Part shown: positions 11,692 through 22,947 of the stretch, piece by piece
Layout of the letters: each line of letters begins with the position of its first letter
Position numbering within the stretch: position 1 is the first letter of the stretch
Source: Pictodentalium vernedei
Taxonomy: Eukaryota; Mollusca; Scaphopoda; Dentaliida; Dentaliidae
Length of the DNA: 64,000 nt
Assembly (NCBI GenBank): GCA_031216915.1
Contig: CM062297.1
Span: 536,260,971-536,324,970, forward strand
Direction: 5' to 3'
The notes under the pieces: generated by a model
What the model was told of the DNA's origin: nothing
What the model saw: only the letters and a program-made list of their open reading frames with translations
The model's database searches: none
Made by a program: the position numbers and the translations under genes

Positions 11692-12113
11692 AATTTTATT
11701 TATTTATTGGTGTTTAAGGTCATATACTTATGCACAATGGCTAATCATGACCGTGACAGTGTTATGGGTGGAGGAAGCCGGAGTACCCGGAGAGAACCAC
11801 TGAGCAACGACGAGCAGCTGTCAGCTCTACAACATCGTAACTCTGAACTCTGTGCCGTGGCACAGGCAGGGTTAGATTGGTTGAAGACATGCGCACCATC
11901 AACGTGCAGTACGCCTTAGTACACAGCGTCACTGTGCCCCAATGTAGGCAATCGGGGTAAAGTGCCTTGCCCAAGGACACAATGCGGGAGTGTGAATCAG
12001 TCGCTGAAATGGTCACCCATCCAACTACTAACCACGCTTGACGTTGCTTAACTTAGGTGATCTGACGAGAACCGGTTACTGCGACGCCACCGTGCCCCCC
12101 CCCCCCCCCTCCC
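11692..12113 (-). mobile_element. SINE with well-preserved 5S rRNA-derived head
   Basis: The head (minus strand, 12078 to 12011) reads AACCGGTTCTCGTCAGATCA, AGTTAAGCAACGTC, GTTAGTAGTTGGATGGGTGACC in pieces. These match animal 5S rRNA through box A and box C of its internal polymerase III promoter. The shared SINE core and the AAATAAATAAAA-type tail follow. Flanks TTTCTGTGGATA at 11680-11691 and 12114-12125 form a perfect 12-bp target duplication, proving retroposition as a unit. The GTGCC at the head start has expanded to a 15-base C run. Confidence 0.9.
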
Positions 12114-12660
12114 TTTCTGTGGATAGATTCAAGTGGTTCTTACAGACTTTCAAGAACAAATAAACTCTGGAGAAGAAGAATTATTCTCGTAAGCATTCAT
12201 TAAGCCTCCACAAACTGTCAAATATCAAAATTTTAGATAAATTTGAGATATAATGGGCAATTTGCATTAGACGCAGATTCTCAGACGCTGATATTTATAT
12301 TAACCCTCTCTAACAACAATGATGATTTAACCCAAACTTTCTTTTATCACACTGTGTTATTTGAGACTATTATACCCACTTTTCTCAAGGCATCAATAAA
12401 AATACTTTAGTGATGCAATTAAAAACAATTCTTCTGACTCTCCAGGGCCATAAAAAATCATGGAATCTTGTGTTCACCCTGGATTTCTCTGAAAACAACT
12501 TGTAGATTTTTTAGAAAAAAATGGCCATTCGCAGTTCTTGGTGTGACATTACAAGTTGCATGGAAAAATATTCCTGTTAGCACTTGTTAACCCTCTACAC
12601 ACTGACAGACATCAATATTTTGCTTATATTCAAGTTAAAATGGACCATTTTCAAATAGCC
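12114..12660 (+). repeat. Diverged ~335-bp satellite fragments
   Basis: Contains GTGGATTTCTCTGAAAACA, AAGTTGCATGGAAAAATATT and TTAACCCTCTACACACTG, as in the array at 6570-8045. The SINE at 11692-12113 inserted into this sequence. Confidence 0.6.
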
Positions 12661-12682
12661 ACAGCAGTCGGTTGGTAGATGT

Positions 12683-12897
12683 TTGTTGGAGGTTAACGTC
12701 ACACGTTTATGCACCATGGCTAATCGTGACACAACATGGAGATGAAGTCAAGTTTAGTCAATCGTTGATCAACATGTTGCCCATTTTAGAGGACTTTCAC
12801 CCCAAGCATTGGTGACTGGGTCCTATTTTACTAGTAAAGCGGAACTGGTTTACCACAGTAAACAAGTGCTGCTTACTTCCCGGGGTTCCCACGGGGA
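12683..12897 (-). mobile_element. Short retroposon sharing the SINE tail
   Basis: Same body as 1327-1526 (TTTTAGAGGACTTTCACCCC, AAGCATTGGTGACTGGGTCC, GGGGTTCCCACGGGGAC). It is bounded by a perfect 14-bp duplication CGGTTGGTAGATGT (12669-12682 and 12898-12911), so it is a complete insertion. The tail has lost most of its TTTATTTATT part. Confidence 0.8.
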
Positions 12898-12911
12898 CGG
12901 TTGGTAGATGT

Positions 12912-13160
12912 CAAACAAACGTAACTCGGACATTAACCTGTTGGACGACCATATTGATACTAACCCTCTCCACCATTAATGATGTTTTTTTACCTAAACA
13001 TTTTCTTTTATCAAACTGCGACAGTGGAGACTACTATACCCATCTTTGTCATAACATCAAAAGGGAACTTCAGTGAGACAGTTAAAACAATTCATCAGAC
13101 ACTCTGTGGTCATGAAAAATCATGGAATCTCATCTGGAAAAGCCATGATTCTCCAGAATC
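12912..13160 (+). repeat. Diverged satellite fragment
   Basis: Resembles 12290-12480 (ACCCTCTCCAACAATGATGAT-like start, then CTTTTATCAAACTG and CAATTCATCAGACACTC). No coding evidence. Confidence 0.5.
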
Positions 13161-13340
13161 ATAAAGTCTAGTTTTGTACTTTGGTTACAAAATATAATAC
13201 CATGAATAGGAGTTTCCCTCTTATAAAGGAGTTTTTCGTGCATGAATCCAGTGAATCATTCTTCAAATCAAGTCACACTTGCTTTACAGCAGCCATGACT
13301 TGATTTTATGAAAAATGCAAGCTATTACTGAGCCTGTTAA

Positions 13341-13601
13341 CCGTTTAAAACAATACTCTTGAATTCACATCTAACCACAGTCTGCACACACCATGTGGCT
13401 TAGCAGTAATTTCCAGTCAAGTCTTGGCTGCCTTAAGCTGCAGCCAAGACTTCACTAGAACCCATAGATACTGTTAACGGACAGGACTTCCTTATGACGG
13501 CATCTTTAGGTAACCTGTTCTAAGCTTGCAAAAATTATATACCGACCTTAAATTAAGTGCAAAAATCACTTGCAGCCTGAAAATTAAACCTGGCCTTTAA
13601 G
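13341..13601. mobile_element. TTAA-type MITE with central hairpin (family A), eroded
   Basis: Follows TTAA (13337-13340) and carries the family-A central hairpin AAGTCTTGGCTGC / GCAGCCAAGACTT near 13425-13450. The right end GGCCTTTAAG is eroded. Confidence 0.55.
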
Positions 13602-13734
13602 TTGTGGTCATAAGAAAGAACTCAAATTTTGAATTGTTCTGCCAGTGTTAAGTAAAATTATAAATGGAAACAGGAAAATTAAGAATGTTTTTGCACAATC
13701 AAGAGCCATAACTGCAACAGTGAGCGCCATAAGA

Positions 13735-14200
13735 AACAAGAGGCCCCAGGGGGGCCTGAGGGCGCTCACCTGACATGGTAGTCTAAATATGAAACCAGGG
13801 ACTTGACTTCAATAAGCTGCATACGCCCCTCCCAAGAAAAGCATATACCAACTAGATTAAGTGATTGTGCCCACATAATACAGGATTTTCCTTCTATTTT
13901 CGGTTCCTGCACTTTTACGTCCCAAAATTGAGATAAACGCATAAAAAACAGATTTTTTTTATTCTTGTTCAGAAATTTTCGAAGTCCCAAACAAAATATT
14001 TTCAGCCCCAAATTTTTTTTGTCTTAAAATTGACCAAAATGCATAAAAAAAAAAAAAAATTCTGGATTTTTGTCCAAAAATTTCGAAGTCCCACACGGTC
14101 CCCAAATTTTCAGTGTAAAAAAAAAATTGTTTTTATTGTCTTAAAATTGACCAAAACACATAAAAGAACTAGAAAATTGTAATTTGTTGGACAAATTACG
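13735..14200 (+). mobile_element. End fragment of a Helitron-like element
   Basis: Begins AACAAGAGGCCCC with the hairpin AGGCCCC/GGGGCCT and GGCGCTCACCT, then low-complexity unit-like sequence (TTTTCAGCCCCAAATTT) also seen near 22030-22090. No closing hairpin was found, so the right limit is approximate. Confidence 0.5.
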
Positions 14201-14760
14201 GGCTTTCCCAACTTTTTAAAGTGAAAAGGCAAACTGTATTGTACACAATACTATCGATCAGTTTTGAAAACAAAAAACTTAGTGGAAATCAAAGTTTTTG
14301 TGATGCTACTAATTTTTATGCTGCCAAAACAGATATTTGAGATACAGCAGGACACCAAAACATTTAACACAAAATTTGCACTTCAATAATTACAGAATCT
14401 TTTCATAGAAAGCAAAACAAGCGATGTCCTTTCTGCTTTGGAAAAAATTAGTACATATGAATTATGGGCGTACGGGCCGGGGTTTCATGAAGGACTGTAC
14501 CCCAACCCACTCCTGAGTCAGGAAGGAGCCGATTTTTCAGCCAATATGCCAGAACATTTCGGACAATTTAGTTGCCAGAAATGACCACAAAACATTTTGG
14601 TTTTCCACACAAAATGTTGTTTTCCTATCTCATCACTTAGAAGTAGCAAATAAACTGACCATTACACTGTACAAGTTGATTCAGTGGAACCGTATCCACG
14701 TTAATATTATTCATTTATAATCACACAAGTACATATAAAGAGTTCTATTACTGCATATTA
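14201..14760. other. Unclassified AT-rich stretch
   Basis: No element ends, RNA gene or coding signal recognised. Confidence 0.4.
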
Positions 14761-14888
14761 CGGGAGCACGGTGGCTCAGGAGGTAGAGATGATTGTTGCA
14801 ATCCAAGAAGTCCTCGGTTTGAATCCCGCCTGTGGCAACCACAATGTGTCCTTGAGCAAGACACTTCATCCCAATTTAATTTCCCACG

Positions 14889-14922
<34 letters not shown>

Positions 14923-15056
14923 TGATGGCGATGTGTACTACTAAGGGTACTTTGAGGGTGTACTTGTCTTCAACCAATGCTAACCCTGCTTTTGTGGAGT
15001 TAGTATGTTGGGGAGTCTGAGTCGCTTGCCATTGCTCGGTGGTCCTCTCCAGGTAC
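14761..15056 (+). mobile_element. SINE with tRNA-derived head
   Basis: The head has a polymerase III box A (TGGCTCAGGAGG, 14772-14783) and box B (GGTTTGAATCC, 14816-14826). The core shared with the 5S-headed copies follows (TGTGTCCTTGAGCAAGAC; ACTTGTCTTCAACCAATGC; GGTGGTCCTCTCCAGGTACT). The A/T tail is missing. Within the core a short G run expanded to 30 G (14891-14920). Confidence 0.8.
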
Positions 15057-15608
15057 TCAATGGGAGGGAGACCCCCTTCCCTCCCATATCCACATTTGGC
15101 ATTTCCTCCTGAGATTCAACTTTTTGGGGCTAAAAGGGTTCACCCCCCCCCCCCCCCACCCCCCAAAAATAGCCCTATACGCCTATGCAATGAATACCTG
15201 GACTTGAATAAATACCTATATTATGGTCATGATATAGCTGTAGATGCTGAAAGTGACCTTAAATATCAATAATTAATTTATTCTCTATCATTTTGTCTGT
15301 TTGTGAATGTGTGGGATTTGTCAACAAACGAGGGCAAGCTTCCTACTCCATGATTTCACAATTTTTCCAACATATCTCTTTCAGATACAATGAAATACAT
15401 GTAATATGAGTTACTGTCACACACAAATTAGTTGTTTATTTGATATGGTTTAAACCATCTAGAGAGCTAGTATACACAGTGATGGGTACAGTTCAAGTCA
15501 AAATGAGTTGATTAAAGGGATGTTGAACAGCATGTTAATATTTCTTGCATTACATTACTACTTTGCTATTTATTGACAGAAGGATTTCACAAAGGGTTTC
15601 CCTGACGG
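15057..15608. other. Unclassified sequence with a C-rich run
   Basis: Holds a C tract near 15143-15164. No other structure recognised. Confidence 0.4.
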
Positions 15609-15956
15609 TATTTATTTATTGGTGTTTACGGTCGCATACTTACCCACAATGGCTAATCGTGACCGTGGCAGTTTTACGGGTGGGGGAAGTCGGAGGACCC
15701 AGAGAGAACCACCGAGCATCGACGAGCAACTGTCAGCTCAACATTCTAATTATGTTCAAGCTCCACTGAAGCAGGGTACCGGCGGTTGAAGACATGTGCA
15801 CCATTGACATGCAGTACGCCTTAGTACATGGCATCATCGTGCCCCCATGTTGGCAACCGGGATAAAGTGCCTTGCCCAAGGACATTACATGGGTCGTCCC
15901 AGATAGCGATCAAACTGGGGACCTTTATCACAGAAGTCAAACAGTCTACCACTGAG
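15609..15956 (-). mobile_element. SINE with a second type of tRNA-derived head
   Basis: The tail at the left (TATTTATTTATTGGTGTTTA) and the common core are clear. The head at the right reads, on the minus strand, AGTGGTAGACTGTTTGACTT (box A-like) and GGTCCCCAGTTTGATCGC (box B-like). It differs from the head at 14761, so at least two tRNA-type heads share this core. Confidence 0.7.
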
Positions 15957-15959
15957 AAA

Positions 15960-16480
15960 ATGTGCTTTCTTTCCTGGGGGCATTCATATTTGTATGGCCA
16001 AACTGGTGTTGGATAACACGGAACACCAAAACATATAACACAAAATTTGTTCCCCATTGATTTTTGAAAGCAGTTATGAAAAGCTCAAAGAGCTCTTTCC
16101 TTTTTGTTTTTGGACAAGTGAGTATTCACTCAGAGTCATTTTTTGCAGACAGCGCTATTTTAAGTGGCCAAAGCACATGTTTCATTAAGTCCCAGAACAT
16201 AACTAAAGCCGGATTTATTGATTAAACATCTCTGCATATAGCAAAGCAAAGTGTCTCAAATTAACCCATTCCAAAATGATAGTAGAGAGTAACCAAAGTT
16301 GGATAATTTGGGTATTTCCAAATGGTACACTTATTCTCACTCTCATTGTGCTTGATGGTTAAATCTGAGATTGAAAAGGTATACCAATCTTACTCAGGGA
16401 AGGTGAGTCCAGAAAAGTACGAAATTAATCAGAAAATTTGTTTTGTCTGACGGGACTAATATTTGTACGAAAAAAATTGG
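15960..16480. repeat. Fragment of the 480-550-bp satellite
   Basis: 16255-16385 matches the satellite at 17096-19503 (ATTAACCC, CCAAAATGATAGTA, CTCATTGTGCTTGA, GGTTAAATCTGAGATT). The remainder is unclassified. Confidence 0.5.
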
Positions 16481-16482
16481 TA

Positions 16483-16488
16483 CTGGAT

Positions 16489-16527
<39 letters not shown>

Positions 16528-16774
16528 TTAGGGTTTAACGACACATTAATAGCCAAGGTCATATTATGTCAGTGACAGTTGTATGGGTGGAGCAAGCTGG
16601 AGTACCCAGAGAGAACCACCAAGAAATGACGAGCAGCTGCCAGCTCCCAACATAGTGCCTCCGCACTGTAGCACAGACAGGGTTAGATTGGGTGAAGACA
16701 TGCACACCATCGACGTGCAGTATGCCTTAGTACACATCGTCATGGTGCCCACATGCATACAAACGGGGTGAAGT
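16483..16774 (-). mobile_element. 5'-truncated SINE
   Basis: Tail side is a long TTTA repeat (about 16488-16529). The core is present to CACCATGACGATGTGTACTA and stops before the head. The 5' truncation point abuts the perfect hairpin at 16775-16841. Confidence 0.75.
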
Positions 16775-16841
16775 GATCGGGACATAATTGGAATATATCC
16801 GACAGATACAATGTCGGATATATTCCAATTATGTCCCGATC
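16775..16841. repeat. Perfect 30-bp inverted repeat with 7-base loop
   Basis: Arms 16775-16804 and 16812-16841 are exact complements (arm starts GATCGGGACATAATTGGAAT). The left arm touches the truncated end of a SINE. The right arm continues into a 94-codon open frame. Confidence 0.95.
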
Positions 16842-17095
16842 ATGCGAGGCAGCAACTTGAAATTCTCAGAATGTTCCCTACTGTCCCTGCCCGACAGTTT
16901 AGTAACTTTGTCAAGTACCGAGACCGCGTGGAAATACCGTGGATCAGGTGGAAACCGAGGGCACGATTCGTCCCTACTTTATTCTCAACTCTAACGACTT
17001 TTCCATTCATTAATTACCTGTCACCGGCTGAGTTAGGTATTATATTTGTCTATTTGATGAACTTTTCAACCTTAACTATTTGCGGCTTCGTGTAG
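16811..17095 (+). other. Unrecognised 94-codon open frame beside the hairpin
   Basis: More GC-balanced than the surroundings, with the first third inside and just past the hairpin arm. It has a basic middle (WIRWKPRAR) and a hydrophobic C-terminal part (ELGIIFVYLMNF). No family recognised, and another frame over the same bases is also open for 68 codons. It may be a captured gene fragment or chance. Confidence 0.2.
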
Positions 17096-19503
17096 CACCA
17101 CTGAAAGGCCACTGCACGGTTACCAATATATTCAGGGATTGATTTTACGAAAATAACTATTATTCCGACTATACCCACATGGGAACTCCTAAATGTGCCA
17201 AAGGTTAAACTTTTGATAATGACGTATAAAACAGAAGTTTTCATGCTATGCTTGCTGCATGCAGGCATAGAAAACATTCAGCGCTCAATGAATTAGGAAT
17301 GGAGTAAATTGTCACTTAAACCTACGAAATTCTGAAAAAAATGAGTTTTTTTAGACGGCATCTACCATTATGCATCTGAGACAGGGATTGCGTTAAACTT
17401 TACAGCAACCTTGTAACAGAAAATATTCTTGGAATTGAACTGTGAATTTTCGGATATTCTATTCCAAACTACCACTGCACGCTTATCAATATTCAGTGAT
17501 TTTATGAAAATTAAAATTATTCCGACCCTACCCATATGGGCAGTCTCGAATCTGCCAATGGTTAAACTTTTAATAATTACATATAAAACAAAAGTTGTCA
17601 TACTATGACTGCTGCATACAGCCATAGAAAACGTTCAGCGCTCAATCAATTAGGAATGAAGTAAATCGTCACTTAAGCTTACCAAATTCTGAAAACGAGA
17701 GTTTTTTTGGACTGCACCTATCTTTATGCAAACAGAACGAGCATAGGGTTAAACTTTACAACCAATCTTACAACAGCAAATATGCTCGGTAGGCAAGTGT
17801 AAATACGAACATGTAAATCATTTTTCGATATTCCTTTCGAAAATGGAAGAAAAGTGAGCTCCAAATTAGCCAATTTTATGAAGAATTTTAGGGCACTCAA
17901 ATTCAAGGCCCGAAAACTGGGTGAAGGTTAAAACTTTGATTAAAATATATAACAGCAAAATTGTTCTTGGATGAAGGCCCAATCCTCTCATGGAAAAGGT
18001 TTTGAGACAATATGGCTCCAGTGCTGAGAAAGTGCATGTAAACGTTGGCGAAAATAACAATTATTCTGACAGTACCCTTATGGGAAGTCTCAAATCTGCC
18101 AAGGGTTAAACTTTTAATAATAACATACAGAACAAAATTTGTCATACTCTGACTGCTGCAAGCAGCTATAGAAAACATTCAGAGCTCAAGCAATTAAAAA
18201 TGGAGTAAATCGCCACCTAAATTTACCAAATTCTGAAAAAATTGTAATTTGTTTGGACGGTACCTACATTTATGCAACCAGAATGGGATAGGGTTAAACT
18301 TTACAATCAACCTAACAACAGCAAATATGCTCGATAGTCAATTGTGAATACGTACATGAAAAGTGTTTGAAATTAACCCTTTCCAAAATGATAGTAAAGG
18401 CAACCAAAAATGGCTAATTTTGGCATTTTCAAACGGTTCTCTTATTTTCACCCTCATTGTGCTAGAGGGTTAAATCTGAGATTAAGAAGTAAACAGTAAC
18501 TTTCTTCCACAATCATTGTTGCATCTAGCCATACCAAAATAATTGTTACAACTACCTTGCAATTAGAAACATTTGCTCTTGAAGTTGGCGAAAATAACAA
18601 ATATTCTGACAGTACCCTTATGGGAAGTCTCAAATCTGTCAAGGGTTAAACTTTTAATAATAACATATAGAACAAAATTTGTCATACTTTGACTGCTGCA
18701 AGCAGCTATAGAAAACATACAGAGCTCAAGCAATTAAAAATGGAGTAAATTGCCACCTAAATTTACCAAATTCTGAAAAAATTGGAAATTTTTTGGACGG
18801 TACCTACATTTATGCAACCAGAATGGGATAGGGTTAAACTTTACAACCAAACTAACAACAGCAAATATGCTCGATAGTCAATTGTGAATACGTACATGAA
18901 AAGTGTTTGAAATTAACCCTTTCCAAAATGATAGTAAAAGGCAACCAAAAATGGCTAATTTTGGCATTTTCAACAGTAACTTTCTTCCACAATCATTGTT
19001 GCATCTAGCCATACCAAAATAATTATTACAACTACCTTGTAATTAGAAAAATTTGCTCTTGAAGTTGGCGAAAATAACAAATATTCCGAAAGTACCCTTA
19101 TGGGAAGTCTCAAATCTGCCAAGGGTTAAACTTTTAATAATAACATATAGAACAAAATTTGTCATACTTTGACTGCTGCAAGCAGCTATAGAAAACATTC
19201 AGAGCTCAAGCAATTAAAAATGGAGGAAATCGTCACCTTAGCTTACCAAATTCGGAAAAAATTGGAGTTTTTTTGGACGGTACCTACTTTTATGCAACTA
19301 GAATGGGATAGGGTTAAACTTTACAACCAAACTTACAACAGTAAATATGCTTGGTAGTCAATTGTGAATACATACACGTAAAGTGTTTGAAATTAACCCT
19401 TTTCCAAAATGATGGAAAAAGCAACCAAAGTTGGCTAATTTTGGCATTTTCAAACGGTACTCTTATTCTCACCCTCATTGTGCTTGAGGGTTAAATCTGA
19501 GAT
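17096..19503 (+). repeat. ~480-550-bp satellite array
   Basis: The marker CTTATGGGAAGTCTCAAATC recurs near 18076, 18616 and 19096 (540 and 480 bp apart), with more diverged copies near 17165 and 17524. The 60-bp difference is a segment present or absent around TGTGCTAGAGGGTTAAATC. Units also contain TTAACCCTTTCCAAAATGAT and AGGGTTAAACTTTACAA. The last copies are very similar, so parts amplified recently. The array resumes at 21437 beyond an inserted element. Confidence 0.85.
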
Positions 19504-21436
19504 TAAACAAGAGGCCCCACGGGGCCTGAAGCGCTCATCTTGTACAGAACACAATTTAAACAGAGTTCAAGAATGAGTCTACATTAAGCAAGCCATCTCC
19601 ATAGGCTACACTGTCAATCCTTGAGTCCCTCAGGAGTGACAAAAATAATCTGGGCATCATGCCTTTTCTTCAGTTGATCCTAAGTAAAATGTAGAGCTCC
19701 CCTATGAAGCCCCTTGATACAACCTATGTGGATTAATCTTAGTACCTCTAGAGGGTACTGAATACAAAATTTTTAATTCATCAGCAAAATGGCCAATTCC
19801 GGCTCCCATAGAGAGCCCAAATATTAACCCAGGCTCTTAATTTGAATACAGTTAAATCTGACTTCCCTAGAGATGTTGTGTACCGAATATGAAAGCATTC
19901 TGACTGTTGGATCTGAAGAAGAGAAATTGTAAAGAAATTTCTTCGAATTGCACTAAGTTCAAATTTGGGCTACCATAGCGCGCCCAAATATTAACCTATG
20001 GATCCGATTTGAACAAACTTGAATCTGACCCCCCTAGAGATGTTGTATACCAAATGTGAAAGCATTCTGACAAGTGAATCTGAAGAAGAAGATTTTTGAA
20101 GAAATTCCCTCATATTGTACTAAGTTAAATTTCATGTTCCCATATGGAGCCCAAATATTAACCTAGGCACTCGAATTGAACAACCTGGAATCTGATCCCC
20201 AAGAGATGTTGTATACCAAATATAAAAGCATTCCGACTGGTGGATCTGAAGAAGATTTTTAAAGAAATTTCCTCATATTGCACTAAGTGAAAATTTGGGC
20301 TACCATAGTGAGCCCAAATATATACCTAGGGATCTGATTTGAACAAACTTGAATCTGACCCCCATAGAGATGTTGTATACCAAATATCAAAGAATTCTGA
20401 CTGATGGATCTGAAGAAGAAGATTTTTTTAAATTACCTTCCATATTGAACAAAGATAAAATTTGGGCTTCCGTAGGAAGCCCAAATATTAACCTAGGGAC
20501 TTGGTTTGAACAATCTAGAATCTGACCCTCTTAACAATGATGTATACCAAATATTAAAAGATTCTGACTGGTGGTTCTGAAGAAGAAGATTTTTAAAGAA
20601 TATTCCTCATATTACCCTATGTTAAAGCTTCGGGCTCCTGTAGAGAGCCCAAATATGAACCAATGAGCTTTATTTCAACAAACTTTTATCTGACCCCCTA
20701 TGAATGCTGTATACCAAATATCAAAAGATTCTGATGATTGGTTCTGGAGAAAAGATTTTTTACAATTTTTGCAAATATGCTGACTCAGCATTTTTTCGAT
20801 GCTCATTACAGAACACCCTAACATAACCGATTGCAATTTTTTTTACCATTCAATTGTACTGATCATAAGGATACTTCATACCAAATAAAAGCTCTCTGTT
20901 CCATGGGGTTTGGGAAATATGGGCGTTTGTAAATATTTCTATTTTTAGCTCCCAGGGTTCCCATGGGGATGCAGGATTTTTTTTTTGCATGGGTCAAGTA
21001 CTTATGACCCAATACTACCACAAGCCAAATTTGGTTCATACCGGACCATCGGTTCAGAAAATAGAAATTTTGGGCGGGGCCAAAAATCTTACCCCTCCTA
21101 TTACAAAGCCAAATATTACTTCACGAACTTCGTTTGAACAAATTTGATTCTACACCTCATATGGAAGCTCCATAGCAAATATCAAGTCATTGTACACACT
21201 GGTTCTTGAGAAGAAGATTTTAAAAATATTTTGGAGCATTTTCCCCCACTCTCTCCCTATGGGGCTGGGCATGCTGAGTTGAACAAAAATGAAATGCCCC
21301 TTTGGGACCATCACTCACACAAACTTTCACTTGAATTGGCCCAGTGGCTTTGGAGGAGAAGACCAAAATATGGTGTTGACGGACGACGGACGGAGAGCGA
21401 TGAGATTAGCTCAGCTTGACTTTGTCAAGATGAGCT
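19504..21436 (+). mobile_element. Helitron-like non-autonomous element, both ends present
   Basis: Left end AACAAGAGGCCCCACGGGGC with hairpin, then GAAGCGCTCATCTTG. The core has about six ~166-bp units (GATGTTGTATACCAAATATG near 19875, 20040, 20207, 20371, 20539, 20707), then a unique part with GACGGACGACGGACGG. The right end is a CTTGACTTTGTCAAG hairpin with GAGCTAAAAA. It sits inside the satellite array: sister units at about 18480 show GAGATTAAGAAG without insertion. Unlike 1072-4766 it has no SINE at the matching site. Confidence 0.75.
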
Positions 21437-21600
21437 AAAAATACACAGTAACATTCTGCTGCAATGATTGTTGCATCTATCCAAACCAAAATAATTGTTA
21501 CAACAACCTTTTTATTAGAGAAATTTGCCCTTGGAGCTGGTCAATTTTGAAGAAAAATTCTATATTCATGTCATTTTTGGCCAGTGGGGGTTAAAGTTGA
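21437..21600 (+). repeat. Satellite array, continuation
   Basis: ATGATTGTTGCATCTATCC, CCAAAATAATTGTTACAAC and GAAATTTGCCCTTG continue the unit broken at 19503. Confidence 0.7.
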
Positions 21601-21875
21601 AAGATCTGAGTGGTGATTGTGGTGTATCATGTTATGCTTTAAATGTGTGGACAATTTGAGCTAAATAACTGTAAACAATTTTGAGACATTCGAAAAATGG
21701 TGAAATTTTGAAGGTTTTGGCAGAATATTTTGAAAACGCGTTTTCACAGATATGACGATACCGCATTTCACTAGATTTTATGACATTACATAAGTGTGCC
21801 AAGTATGGTCAAAATCGTACAGCTTGTTTTCGAGCAGTTCAACAGACAAAATTTAGGGAGGAAAAAAAAAAAAAA

Positions 21876-22022
21876 ATAGAGAAGAAAAATTTTGAAAAAG
21901 AAGAATAACAATAGTCTTTCCCAAACTGGGTTTGGGAGAGCCTAAAAAAATAAAAAAATAGAGAAGAAAAATTTTGAAAAAGAAGAATAACAATAGTTTT
22001 TCCCAAACTGGGTTTGGGAAAG
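21876..22022 (+). repeat. 82-bp tandem duplication with palindrome
   Basis: ATAGAGAAGAAAAATTTTG starts at 21876 and 21958. Each copy ends with the near-palindrome TTCCCAAACTGGGTTTGGGA. The two copies differ by a few bases. Confidence 0.85.
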
Positions 22023-22880
22023 CCTAACAAAAAAAAAATTCCGGATTTTGGTCCAAAATTTCCAAGTCCGGAACGGGACCCCAAATTTTCAGCCTAAATA
22101 TGAATCCAAGGACTTGGCTTGAACAAACTTGAATCTCCACCACCCCCCCCACCCCCCCCCCCCACCCCCACCCCCCCCCACCCCCACCCCTGAGGATGCT
22201 GCATACCAAATATCAAAAGATTCTTATTGGTAGATTTGAAGAAGAAGTTTTTTAAAGAAAAGTCCTCATATTGCACTAAGCTGAACCCAGGAACTCGATT
22301 TATACAAACTTGAATCTGACCTCCCTAGAGATGTATACCAAATATGAAATGATTCTGACTGGTGGATCTGAAGAAAATTTTTAAAGAAAAGTCCTCATAT
22401 TGCACTAAGTTAAAATTCGGGCTCTCATAGGGAGCCCAAATGTGAACCCAGGAACTCGATTTGTACAAACTAGAATCTGACCTCCCTGGAGATGTTGTAT
22501 ACCAAATATGAAATGATTCTGACCGGTGGATCTGAAGAAGAAGATTTTGAAAGGGAGCCTAAATTTGAACCCAGGGACTCAATTTGAACAAACTTGAATC
22601 TGACCCCCCTAGAGATGATGTATACCAAATAGGAAAGAATTCTGCCTGGTGGATCTGAAGAAGATTTTTTTGAATTTTGGAAAGAAATTCATGGGTGCTA
22701 TCAGAGTTATGCCCCTTGTGGTGTTCCCTGTGGGTGCGGCGAAGTTTATTTGTACAAGTTTGAATTGACATATGATAGGGAACATGCACACCAAATTTGG
22801 TTCAATTTGATCCAGTAGTTTGTGAGGAGTAGTCAATAGTGTAAAGTTCATGACGGACAGCAAGTGATAAGTTAAAATAT
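22023..22880 (+). mobile_element. Partial Helitron-like element with ~166-bp units
   Basis: Units with GAACAAACTTGAATCTGACC, GTATACCAAATATGAAATGA and TGGATCTGAAGAAG. The end near 22855-22880 (GACGGACAGCAAGTGATAAG) matches the end zone of 45143-46566. A C-rich run (22141-22190) lies in the first unit. The opening hairpin is missing. Confidence 0.6.
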
Positions 22881-22947
22881 TTCCAGACACAAGGCTGGGG
22901 TGGTCGGGGGTTGGGGAGAACAAAGTTGCAAAGTTTTTCATATTGCA

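Noticed and set aside
12011-12078. A 5S rRNA gene
   Set aside because: Only the middle of 5S rRNA is present, fused to a SINE core and tail inside a 12-bp target duplication.
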